Assembly: GCA_964448465.1 (NCBI GenBank)
Contig: CAYUVY010000019.1
Span: 1-15,975 of the forward strand
DNA: 15,975 nt
Origin: CAYTYZ01 sp964448465
GTDB taxonomy: Bacteria > Patescibacteriota > Microgenomatia > UBA12405
Reading direction: 5' to 3'
The translations under genes and the position numbers were made by a program. Every line of letters begins with the position of its first letter. Position 1 is the stretch's first letter. Below, one piece after another: positions 5,948 to 13,075 of this stretch. The notes under the pieces are model-generated. The model was not told where the DNA came from. It worked only from the letters and a program-made list of their open reading frames with translations, and did not search any database.

Positions 5948-7855
5948 ATGACGAAACGGCAAGCAGAGGCACGCGAAATAAGCAGCTTAGGTGTAGAAGT
6001 AGTCAGAATTGAACAACTATACAAACAAGAGGCTTCTGTTTTTATACCAGACAATGGTCCAGTAAGAATTCTCTACATAAGTGATTTACATTTTGGTGAC
6101 CCAAGTAGCGATCCCCATTACACCGCAGAAGTATTCAAAGAGCTAGACAAACCCCATACTTTCGCCGTTCTCGGCGGAGATCTAATTCAAGGATTTAATC
6201 CAACTCATCCAGACATGGCCGCCGGGGTGCCCAGGCAAGATGAGCAGATGCTGATGATGGAAGCAAAGCTTAAACAATATTCCGATCAAGGCAAACTTAT
6301 TGCCGCTGTCTCGGGAAATCACGAGGATTGGTCAGATAAACATGCCACAATTAACGCCACTTTTTTCATGTTACGTAGCTTAAAGTCTATAGACGGGAAT
6401 CCCTTACCCTTACTGAATAATGGCGGATTAGTAACTTTGGAGTTCGAAAATGGCGGTAAATATCCCATTCAGCTTTTTCATAATCCCGGTAGTGGTGGTT
6501 CCTTTAAAAACGCCACCGGTGCACAGCGAGCCAGAGCCATGGATACCCCTGTAGACGATCCCAAAAGCCCTTCCCAGGTTTTTGGTGGCCACCAGCACTC
6601 TCGGGCCGGGATATCCGATGAACTTTCCATCAACCCTATAACCGGTGAAGTTATTTCTCAGACTTTTTCTGCTGGAGGCACTGCCCAGGGGATTAACCCC
6701 GAAAAGCCCAATACATTTCTTACTAATGTGGCTGCCGCTCCATCGCTCAGAGGCTTACCAGCCACCATAATTCGCCCTATAAATGGGCATATTGTCACCA
6801 AGAGTGTTTGGGGATTGGAGCCCTCTGCAGACATGTTAAGATCTATTAGGTTATGGGATCAAATTCAATCACGTGGCTTATCTTCAGAGATTGCCGAGCA
6901 AATACGTCAAGCCGTCGAAATGACAACTTCAACCTTCCAAGACAGCCTCTCAAGACAGGTTGAGCGTACCCTTGACGGCAAAGAGATAAAAAGTCGATCT
7001 TTTGATGTGGTTCGTTGGGAAATTGCCACCAAGCTGCCAACCGCAGTCTATTTCTTGGGGGGCTTACGTTTGGGGAGCTCCACTACTAATTTGCCAGGAG
7101 CTAAAGAAGTCATGGATGAAGTAGAGTCCAACCCAGAAGCCTTTGCCATAATCATGAGGCGTATGGTAGACAGGGGATTATCATCCCGTTCCGATCGGGA
7201 AATTCACCTTGGAAATATGGTTGAGCTAATTAAGCCGGCCGGAGAACAAGACAAGCTACTCGCCTTTATGCTGGATAGTGGCCTTCGAGAAGCGGCCTGG
7301 AAAAGAGAAATAAGAAGAGCCAAAGACGAGGAACCTTTTCCATCTATAATGACTGGCGATTTTATTCAAGAAAGAGTACCCAATTTACCACTTATTGTTA
7401 ACGGCTCCTTTGTCATTCCAACTGTCGGAAATACGGAGTATAGATTTTGGCTAAGAGACAAACTTGGGGCCAATGGATCTACTGTAAATCCCTTTGGGGG
7501 TCTTGAAGCACAGATGGCAAAACTCAGAGTTAGAACAGACATAGCCGCAGGCGGACACATGTTAAAAGTTGGTACCGCCACGCGACCCACACGCAGTGAG
7601 AATGAGGTGGTAATGGTAGCACCAGGTGGTTTTGCCAGGTGGCAAGAAATGAGCACTGCCAACGAGGAAAGGCAGGCGGAAGGTGGCCAGGCTGTAATTC
7701 TATATCCCGACAAAAAACGAATTCTAGCCTGTGCGACTTTTGCCGATGCCAAAGATACCCATAAAGCAGTATTTTTTGCCGAGGGAATTAAATTCTTAGA
7801 TCCAAAAACTAGAGAAAGTATCCAAAGAAAGATTATCAGGAAAAGACATAAATAA
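5948..7855 (+). CDS. Calcineurin-like phosphoesterase with a degenerate second phosphoesterase domain
   Basis: This 635-residue protein is far longer than a typical single-domain metallophosphoesterase. The N-terminal domain (about 38-290) has all five metal-site motifs: SDLHFGD (D46, H48), GGDLIQG (D78), SGNHEDW (N124, H125), LFHNP (H178) and FGGHQHSRAG (H215, H217). It should be an active dinuclear-metal phosphodiesterase or phosphatase; the substrate is unknown. A helical linker follows (about 291-360). Residues 362-565 then appear to repeat the first domain with metal ligands lost: YFLGGLRLGS against YISDLHFGD, AFAIIMRRMVDRG against TFAVLGGDLIQG, DKLLAFMLDSGLREAAW against GKLIAAVSGNHEDW, and DIAAGGHMLKVG against SQVFGGHQHSRAG. 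The protein ends in a basic tail. There is no signal peptide, so it is likely cytosolic. Confidence 0.87.
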   Translation: MTKRQAEAREISSLGVEVVRIEQLYKQEASVFIPDNGPVRILYISDLHFGDPSSDPHYTAEVFKELDKPHTFAVLGGDLIQGFNPTHPDMAAGVPRQDEQMLMMEAKLKQYSDQGKLIAAVSGNHEDWSDKHATINATFFMLRSLKSIDGNPLPLLNNGGLVTLEFENGGKYPIQLFHNPGSGGSFKNATGAQRARAMDTPVDDPKSPSQVFGGHQHSRAGISDELSINPITGEVISQTFSAGGTAQGINPEKPNTFLTNVAAAPSLRGLPATIIRPINGHIVTKSVWGLEPSADMLRSIRLWDQIQSRGLSSEIAEQIRQAVEMTTSTFQDSLSRQVERTLDGKEIKSRSFDVVRWEIATKLPTAVYFLGGLRLGSSTTNLPGAKEVMDEVESNPEAFAIIMRRMVDRGLSSRSDREIHLGNMVELIKPAGEQDKLLAFMLDSGLREAAWKREIRRAKDEEPFPSIMTGDFIQERVPNLPLIVNGSFVIPTVGNTEYRFWLRDKLGANGSTVNPFGGLEAQMAKLRVRTDIAAGGHMLKVGTATRPTRSENEVVMVAPGGFARWQEMSTANEERQAEGGQAVILYPDKKRILACATFADAKDTHKAVFFAEGIKFLDPKTRESIQRKIIRKRHK

Positions 7856-7865
7856 CCTATAATAC

Positions 7866-7894
7866 TTGACTTTTGGTTAAAAACATCATATAAT
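7866..7894 (+). promoter_or_regulatory. Near-consensus sigma-70 promoter, leaderless geometry
   Basis: TTGACT (7866-7871), 17 bases, then perfect TATAAT (7889-7894). Only eight bases separate the -10 box from the ATG at 7903, so the transcript should start at or within one or two bases of the start codon. It is the strongest promoter in the window. Confidence 0.82.
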
Positions 7895-7902
7895 ATGGAC
7901 AT

Positions 7903-8169
7903 ATGGCCAGAGATAAAGCCAAAAGTGCTCTTCAGCAAGAATGGGATTCTCGCTTAGCCAGCCAGGGCATGCCTGCAGATCTACCTCTAGATTCTAGCTT
8001 GGGCAAGAGAGTCAGTCTTGGTTTAGGTGTAAAATCAGAAAGACAAGAAAGAGCCGAAGATGGGGGCAGATATCATTCTGGCAGTTGTCCAATCAGACTT
8101 GGTTATGGCTTAAACGACGAAGTCGATCAACCAGGAGACAATCCTGTTGAAAGACTATTTACCAGATAA
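7903..8169 (+). CDS. Small hypothetical protein with a strong leaderless promoter
   Basis: This 88-residue protein is hydrophilic and Gly/Arg-rich, with no TM helix or signal. Visible features are a helical start ARDKAKSALQQEWDSRLASQ, a turn-rich middle LPLDSSLGKRVSLGLGVKSE, and RYHSGSCPIRLGYGLNDE with a single cysteine near residue 61. I do not recognise the family. The near-consensus promoter directly at its start argues that it is real and well expressed. It ends five bases from the convergent rel gene stop, with no terminator between, so its transcript may run antisense into the 3' end of rel. Nucleic-acid binding is possible from composition but unproven. Confidence 0.68.
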   Translation: MARDKAKSALQQEWDSRLASQGMPADLPLDSSLGKRVSLGLGVKSERQERAEDGGRYHSGSCPIRLGYGLNDEVDQPGDNPVERLFTR

Positions 8170-8174
8170 TTTTT

Positions 8175-9968
8175 CTAGACTATCAATTTTCCTTCCAGTC
8201 CCGAAGTTTCGTTTAAGATCTCTGATATTTTTATTTTTTCCTCCTCCGTCAGACCTACTACAACCAATCTCAAGTCAAATCTTTTTCCATCATTGTTATG
8301 ACTTATCTTTACAATATTCCTTTTACCTTTTTCTAGTTCCTGGGTTAATCTTACCAATATCCCCGGCCCATCTGTACCTCCTATTCTTATGGTTGATAAG
8401 TTAAGTTTTTCTCTTGTTGCACCCACAACATCCAGCTCTCTCTGTAATATCTCTGGTGTTATGGCTCCGTTTGCCATCTTAACATACAGATCTTCTCTTG
8501 TTTGGCAACCAAAGCGCAGAAAAATCCTGCGTGAAATTACTTCCACGTCCGTAATCACCAATAAGCCTCTTTCTTTCAAAACCTCTTCGGCCATCAGTCT
8601 TCCCTTTTCAATTACCTTGCCCCTTCCTTCTTCCCTCAGTCTCATTTTCTCAATCTCTTGTCTGGTTGCGGGCGAACAATATAATTCAGCACCCACATCG
8701 GGGACCCTGGCCTTAGTTTCCCCTGCCGCAATTTTTACCATCGCTCCGTTAGGAATAACTGTAGACATCGGTTTAACTTCACCATCCACAATGGCAACCC
8801 TACCTTCCCGCAGCAAGCCCAGGCTTAACACGCGTGCAAAATCGTAAGCTGTATCTTTGGGCCCAAGAAATCGTATTGATCCTCGAGGGGTAAATACAAT
8901 CTTCAATCGATATTTTTTAAGTTCTTCTTCTTTCCCACTTCGTATCAGGCTTACCACTCCCCACTCGTTAAACTCCTCCATTACTTCCGTCATTATGGCA
9001 ATTTCTACCGGCCCTTGTGGCAAGTTGATAGTCGTTTGCACTGCTTCATATCCATTAAGTCTTTTGTGTGCCCCAAGATAAACATCCAATTTATCTATAT
9101 CCACATTCTGCCCATATTTTTCGTGAATCTCACTTAGAACCCTCCATATATCTTCTTTCTTTTGCACCTTTATTCTAATACCTGTTAAATCTTCTATATC
9201 TCCAAAATCATTAGCGTCACTGGTCCCGGCAAGCATCTGTTTTCTCCATTTTTCCTTCAAAGCATATACACCATTTATTCGATGTCCTATCGTCGCGTTC
9301 ACCCCGCTACTTGCCAAATGTTCTGCAATAGAGCTTTTTATATTTTCAACAAAAGACTCACTGGACCTTAGGTCTTTATCTCTCAAGTTCTTAGCTTCGG
9401 CGTATCCCTGGGGATCCAAATATTGATAGCACCAATCTTCTAGCTCCACTTTAACCTTCCATAGGCCCAGGGACATGGCTAACCCGGTGTAAACCTTTAG
9501 AGTTTCTTCCGCCTTCTTTTTCTGTTTCTCGGCTGGCATGTGCTCCATTGTCCGCATATTATGCAACCTATCGGCCAATTTAATTAGAGCTACTGCAGGG
9601 TTTAAATAAGCATTTACCACAACTTTTCTAGACTCCTCGTTGTGACCAGTAGAAGCTAAATTAGTTACCCCCAATACCATTTCTGCCACCTCAGCCCCAT
9701 ATTCCTTGGATATTTGTTCAATTGTTACAGTAGTATCTTCAACTACATCATGTAATAAGGCAGCTTGCAAGATACTTTTCTTGTCAATTCCCCACTCGCT
9801 AGACATTATATTCATCACTGCCACCGGGTGAACTATGTATGGCTCGCCTGACTTTCTGGTCTGTCCTCTATGTAAACTTTCCGCTAATTCATAAGCTCGA
9901 CTAATCTCTGGAACTTCCAGTACAACTTTAGGCAAATGATCAGAATTTCTAATTCTATCCTGCTTCAT
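8175..9968 (-). CDS. SpoT/Rel-family (p)ppGpp hydrolase with degenerate synthetase domain
   Basis: This Rel/SpoT homologue has 597 residues from ATG 9968. An in-frame ATG at 9980 overlaps the TATAAT box and would add four residues. The HD hydrolase domain (about 20-190) is intact: TRKSGEPY (R38, K39), H47, LLHDVVEDT (H73, D74) and KLADRLHNMRT (D133). The synthetase-like domain (about 221-341) keeps DLTGIRI (D260), LNGY (N305, Y307) and E322. It has lost the GRxK substrate motif (GHRIN here), YQSLH (YEAVQ here) and EIQIRT (EIAIMT here). A TGS domain (363-413, GPKDTAYDFARVLS) and a C-terminal ACT domain (525-597, GGTDGPGILVRLTQ) follow; the zinc-finger/RIS module of long Rel proteins appears reduced. 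I infer a (p)ppGpp pyrophosphohydrolase with weak or no synthesis. Expected to be cytosolic and ribosome-linked. Confidence 0.9.
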   Translation of the reverse strand: MKQDRIRNSDHLPKVVLEVPEISRAYELAESLHRGQTRKSGEPYIVHPVAVMNIMSSEWGIDKKSILQAALLHDVVEDTTVTIEQISKEYGAEVAEMVLGVTNLASTGHNEESRKVVVNAYLNPAVALIKLADRLHNMRTMEHMPAEKQKKKAEETLKVYTGLAMSLGLWKVKVELEDWCYQYLDPQGYAEAKNLRDKDLRSSESFVENIKSSIAEHLASSGVNATIGHRINGVYALKEKWRKQMLAGTSDANDFGDIEDLTGIRIKVQKKEDIWRVLSEIHEKYGQNVDIDKLDVYLGAHKRLNGYEAVQTTINLPQGPVEIAIMTEVMEEFNEWGVVSLIRSGKEEELKKYRLKIVFTPRGSIRFLGPKDTAYDFARVLSLGLLREGRVAIVDGEVKPMSTVIPNGAMVKIAAGETKARVPDVGAELYCSPATRQEIEKMRLREEGRGKVIEKGRLMAEEVLKERGLLVITDVEVISRRIFLRFGCQTREDLYVKMANGAITPEILQRELDVVGATREKLNLSTIRIGGTDGPGILVRLTQELEKGKRNIVKISHNNDGKRFDLRLVVVGLTEEEKIKISEILNETSGLEGKLIV

Positions 9969-9978
9969 AAATTGTGGC

Positions 9979-10007
9979 ATTATACATGAATTAAATACAT
10001 ATTACAA
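9979..10007 (-). promoter_or_regulatory. Promoter of the rel gene, TTGTAA-N17-TATAAT
   Basis: On the minus strand TTGTAA (10007-10002), 17 bases, perfect TATAAT (9984-9979), then ten bases to the ATG at 9968. The -10 box overlaps the alternative ATG at 9980. A second, weaker pair, TTGTCA (10020-10015) with TATTTA, could serve the 9980 start instead. Confidence 0.55.
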
Positions 10008-10013
10008 GACATA

Positions 10014-10042
10014 TTGACAAACCTCACCATAAACTCTAGTAT
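10014..10042 (+). promoter_or_regulatory. Promoter of the cupredoxin gene, TTGACA-N17-TAGTAT
   Basis: A perfect TTGACA (10014-10019) is followed after 17 bases by TAGTAT (10037-10042), seven bases before the ATG at 10050. The geometry is leaderless. It is divergent from the rel promoter; the two -35 regions lie within 15 bases of each other, so the two genes could be co-regulated. Confidence 0.72.
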
Positions 10043-10049
10043 CTAGGAT

Positions 10050-10445
10050 ATGCAAAAATCAAACATTTTAATGCTTCTTGGTGCTGGTGTCCTAGTTGTT
10101 GCCATTTTAATGCTAGTTAAAAATAAGTCTAATCCAATCGTCACCCAGCCTACCACCATGGATACTAATTTGAAAACCATCGACATTGAAGCCGGCAGCT
10201 TTTACTACAAACCCAACGAAATTACCCTTAAAAAAGGTGAAAAAGTTAAAATTATTTTGCATTCTGTTAGCATGATGCACGATTTTAACATCGACGAACT
10301 AAACGTCAAACTTCCTATTACCAAAAATGGGGAAACTGGTTCTGTGGAATTTACTGCCGATAAAGTGGGTACTTTTGAATACTATTGTTCCGTTGGTCAA
10401 CACCGCAAAATGGGTCAAGTAGGCAAGCTAGTTGTAACCGAATAA
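10050..10445 (+). CDS. Membrane-anchored cupredoxin (blue-copper domain) protein
   Basis: This 131-residue protein has an N-terminal TM anchor ILMLLGAGVLVVAILML (residues 6-22), a short Pro/Thr linker, and a plastocyanin/azurin-like domain (about 42-131). Type 1 copper ligands are all present in order: H77 (MMHDFNID), C113, H118 and M121 in YYCSVGQHRKMG. The strand pattern FYYKPNEITLKKGEKVKIIL is that of bacterial cupredoxin_1 proteins. The domain faces outside and could carry electrons, buffer copper, or stand in for a cytochrome oxidase subunit II-like domain; no oxidase or other redox gene is in the window. A perfect -35 and a leaderless start suggest steady expression. It converges with the unknown gene at 10451, with five bases between the stops. 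Confidence 0.9.
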   Translation: MQKSNILMLLGAGVLVVAILMLVKNKSNPIVTQPTTMDTNLKTIDIEAGSFYYKPNEITLKKGEKVKIILHSVSMMHDFNIDELNVKLPITKNGETGSVEFTADKVGTFEYYCSVGQHRKMGQVGKLVVTE

Positions 10446-10447
10446 AG

Positions 10448-10457
10448 ACCTTAAGGT
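10448..10457. other. Palindrome between convergent stop codons
   Basis: ACCTTAAGGT spans the five-base gap between the cupredoxin stop and the opposing gene's stop. A ten-base palindrome with short T and A runs could act as a weak bidirectional terminator, but the stem is short. Confidence 0.25.
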
Positions 10458-11521
10458 TTAAAGACTACCACGGCCACCTTTGGCATTGGCTCAAATACGG
10501 TAAACTCCCATTCATTAGGCATAAAAAACCCTTTTATCCCCTTATCCCTTAACTCTGGTAGCGGTGTCTTACTGTCAAGCTCAATTCTATTGCCACTATT
10601 TTCCAGATAAAAAGTCGTCTCCTCTGTCCAAGTTGATGGAAATTCTCTACGTGCAAAGCCAATCTCGCTAGGTTTAACCAAAGACACAAGCAGCACCGGG
10701 TTAGCAAAGCCTAATAACATACTTTTGTATATCCACCCGGATGGGGGCATTAAGGTCCAGGAATCCAACGGGTGCAGATCTCTCTCGTCGGGTGAGTCAG
10801 TGTGATTTGCAACCTGTTCAAGAGTTGATTGGCCCATTGGTACATCATTTTTAGCTGTCAAAACATCAGAGGCCTCAGTTTCAGATATTAGTAAACTTTG
10901 TTTATCTTTATCTGAAAAAAATAACCAGCGGAATGCCGGAACACTTCCTCCTTTTCTTATTGTTTCGGCTATTTGCATAGCCTTCTCCAACTGTCCATTA
11001 ATAAATTCTTCTCTGCTTTTCAGCGTTTCTCCGGGCAACAAATCTTCATTTGACTTCTGCAAAGCATCCTCTTGCGTGGGCATTTTCCAAACAGCTCTCT
11101 GGTCATATGCGTTATCAATAAACCCAAACAAACCTGATGTTTCCATGCTCAAGGCTTTTCGTGCCTCAGGATGTGAGTCCTTATAAACTAAATCCTTTTC
11201 CAGCTTATAGTCAATAAACCCTTTCCAAAAAATATATCTAGCAAAATCCGGATCCTTGGTTTCTTGCTCCACTTTCCATCTGTTTTGCATTAATTTTGCA
11301 GTATCCGTGTCCACTTTTCCACCTGGAAACAAATTCTGAACTATGTCTGGATAATCCATCTCCATACACCCAACTATCTCGGGTCCAATATAACCCCGAA
11401 GCTCCTCTACTGTGCAGCCCGCTACTTTGGCAAAAGTTTCCACAAAACCTGAAGCAAGAGGTAATTCCTTTGGGACAGGTTTGTCCATAGGTTTAAGTTC
11501 GCTAGCGTTGTTTATATTCAC
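10451..11521 (-). CDS. Unrecognised 356-residue protein coupled to the Kbl-like gene
   Basis: The start is the GTG at 11521, which overlaps the TGA of the preceding Kbl-like gene as GTGA; the next in-frame Met (residue 12) is the only near alternative. The protein is soluble and acidic-to-neutral, with no TM helix, signal peptide or motif I know. Residues 1-60 are Pro-rich then helical (SGFVETFAKVAGCTVEELRGYI). The middle contains FARYIFWKGFIDYKLEKDL and SREEFINGQLEKAMQIAETIRKGG split by linkers. The C-terminal third is beta-like (WTEETTFYLENSGNRIEL, EWEFTVFEPMPKVAVVVFKP). Stop-start overlap usually means translational coupling and a shared process, so a partner or modifier role in the oxoamine pathway is the best lead. 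A host or family assignment cannot be made. Confidence 0.75.
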   Translation of the reverse strand: MNINNASELKPMDKPVPKELPLASGFVETFAKVAGCTVEELRGYIGPEIVGCMEMDYPDIVQNLFPGGKVDTDTAKLMQNRWKVEQETKDPDFARYIFWKGFIDYKLEKDLVYKDSHPEARKALSMETSGLFGFIDNAYDQRAVWKMPTQEDALQKSNEDLLPGETLKSREEFINGQLEKAMQIAETIRKGGSVPAFRWLFFSDKDKQSLLISETEASDVLTAKNDVPMGQSTLEQVANHTDSPDERDLHPLDSWTLMPPSGWIYKSMLLGFANPVLLVSLVKPSEIGFARREFPSTWTEETTFYLENSGNRIELDSKTPLPELRDKGIKGFFMPNEWEFTVFEPMPKVAVVVFKP

Positions 11522-12750
11522 TTGAATTCTTGCATGTATTTAACCAGGTTTTCGATTTCGGTCCTACTGTGCGCTGCGCTGATTTGTACTCTGATTTCAT
11601 CTCTACCTTTTTGCACCACTGGGTAGCTTAAGTTTGTTACCAAGATATTTTTCGAATACAAAAAATTTGCTAAATTTTTAGATTTAATAGTATCCCCAAT
11701 AAGTACTGGCTGAATAGGATGAACCGAATCTGCAGCTAACTCCAGTCCTGATTGTTTTAGTAGCGTTTTAAAATACTCTGTGTTCTCTTTAGACTTTACA
11801 AGCAGTTCCATGCCTGCAGGACTATCCACAATTTCAATCGCCTGTTTGGCAGCTCCTGCTGTTCCGGGAGATATGGAATTAGAATAAATATAAGTAGCTG
11901 CCGATTCTCTTAAATAGTCAATTATTTCTTTACTGGCCACAGCGTATCCACCATCTGCCCCAAAGGCTTTACCAAAAGTTCCCACCAGCACATCTGCCTT
12001 TGCCCCCATTATTTCTTCCACTCCACGGCCAGTTTTTCCACAGGCTCCAATACCATGGCAATCATCCACTACCAAAAGCACCCCCATCGGGAATTTCTCG
12101 TCAAATTTATCTACCAGTGCACGCATTTTGTCTAAGTGTTGATATTCGCCAAGCATACTAAAAACCCCGTCCGTAACTACCAATACCCGCGAAAACTTGC
12201 CAACATTTTCTGTCAAAATGTTTTCCAGGCTATCCATGTTCATATGCTCAAACACGGCTTTACTTTCGCTGGGCAAGTTGGCCAAGCGAATACCATCAAT
12301 AATGCTCCGGTGATTTAAAGAGTCTGATACCACCAATACGTCGTTTGTTACTTTTGAATCTTTACTCTGACCAGCAATTAGGCAAAACATAGTTGCTTGA
12401 TTGGCTGCAAAAGCCGAAGAAAAAATTATCGCTGCTTCTCTACTGTGAAACTTGGCAATAGCTTCTTCTAAGTCCAAATGTATTTGCATTGATCCAGAAA
12501 TAAAGCGAACTGCTCCTGGCCCAGTACCATACTTATCAGTCGCATCGTGTTCGGCCTCTTTGACCTTATTATTATGACGTAAACCAAGATAATCGTTAGA
12601 ATTAAAAATTACCACCTCTTTTCCATCCATCTTAGCTGTAGTTGGACCTATAAAACCTTGAACGATTTTCTCTTTTCGTTTGGTTGTGCCAATATCGTCA
12701 ATTCTGGCTACTTCTAAATTTAATAATGAAAAAAAATTTTGTTTGGACAT
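11518..12750 (-). CDS. kbl: Alpha-oxoamine synthase, 2-amino-3-ketobutyrate CoA ligase-like
   Basis: This 410-residue PLP enzyme of fold type I is close in length to E. coli Kbl (398). Kbl-like segments are GAVRFISGSMQIHLDLEEAI (79-98), SDSLNHRSIIDGIRL (142-156), VTDGVFSMLGEY (192-203), VVDDCHGIGACGKTGRG (227-243, the PLP-ring aspartate and histidine), GTFGKAFGADGGY with the Schiff-base lysine K261, YSNSISP (289-295), HPIQPVLIGD (344-353) and YPVVQKGRDEIRVQISAAH (376-394). Family members condense an acyl-CoA with an amino acid: Kbl acts with glycine in threonine breakdown, BioF in biotin synthesis, SPT in sphingolipid synthesis. The last two motifs favour Kbl. No threonine dehydrogenase is adjacent, so the physiological substrate may differ. 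The gene overlaps the following unknown gene by four bases. Confidence 0.85.
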   Translation of the reverse strand: MSKQNFFSLLNLEVARIDDIGTTKRKEKIVQGFIGPTTAKMDGKEVVIFNSNDYLGLRHNNKVKEAEHDATDKYGTGPGAVRFISGSMQIHLDLEEAIAKFHSREAAIIFSSAFAANQATMFCLIAGQSKDSKVTNDVLVVSDSLNHRSIIDGIRLANLPSESKAVFEHMNMDSLENILTENVGKFSRVLVVTDGVFSMLGEYQHLDKMRALVDKFDEKFPMGVLLVVDDCHGIGACGKTGRGVEEIMGAKADVLVGTFGKAFGADGGYAVASKEIIDYLRESAATYIYSNSISPGTAGAAKQAIEIVDSPAGMELLVKSKENTEYFKTLLKQSGLELAADSVHPIQPVLIGDTIKSKNLANFLYSKNILVTNLSYPVVQKGRDEIRVQISAAHSRTEIENLVKYMQEFK

Positions 12751-12757
12751 GTGAATT

Positions 12758-12788
12758 ATTTAATCAATAAACATATTGTCTTAGTCAA
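12758..12788 (-). promoter_or_regulatory. Putative promoter of the Kbl-like gene
   Basis: On the minus strand TTGACT (12788-12783) is followed after 19 bases by TTAAAT (12763-12758), seven bases before the ATG at 12750. The spacer is longer than ideal; AATAAT nearby is an alternative -10 box. No Shine-Dalgarno site is present. Confidence 0.38.
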
Positions 12789-12833
12789 GTGTAGTTCAGG
12801 CTCTTGCTATACGCAAACTAAATACTTAAAACA

Positions 12834-13070
12834 CTATCCAAATAAATATATTCTTTTTCGTCTCTTACCATATGCACCCATACTTTCCAGTCTTGGGCAA
12901 TTTGCATGTTCTTGCCAGGCTCGGCAACATTCCTCAACCCTTAATGCAGGGCAACTACGAGATCTTGGGTTTGCATCTTTGGGTGGGGGATTTATTGAAC
13001 ACGTAACCTTGCCGTCAATTCTTATAGCCCAGCCACACGGAGTAGGGGAATCAGCATCAATTCTATACAT
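12834..13070 (-). CDS. Small six-cysteine hypothetical protein
   Basis: From ATG 13070 the protein has 78 residues; an in-frame start at 13085 would precede the promoter. It has six cysteines (C12, C24, C40, C48, C49, C58), Pro-rich turns (INPPPKDANPRSRSCP), the stretch RVEECCRAWQEHANCP, and a very basic end GKRRKRIYLFG. There is no signal peptide or TM helix, so in the cytosol these cysteines would more likely bind zinc or an iron-sulfur cluster than form disulfides. The opposite strand is also open (12739-13077), but only this strand has a promoter, directly upstream and overlapping the end of the ABC transporter gene. The codons are richer in GC than those of its neighbours. I do not recognise the family. 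Confidence 0.62.
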   Translation of the reverse strand: MYRIDADSPTPCGWAIRIDGKVTCSINPPPKDANPRSRSCPALRVEECCRAWQEHANCPRLESMGAYGKRRKRIYLFG

Positions 13071-13075
13071 CCTAT

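Noticed and set aside
7366..7938. 190-residue minus-strand open frame over the end of the phosphoesterase
   Set aside because: It is antisense to conserved phosphoesterase sequence and to the promoter at 7866-7894, shows no domain, and looks like a shadow.
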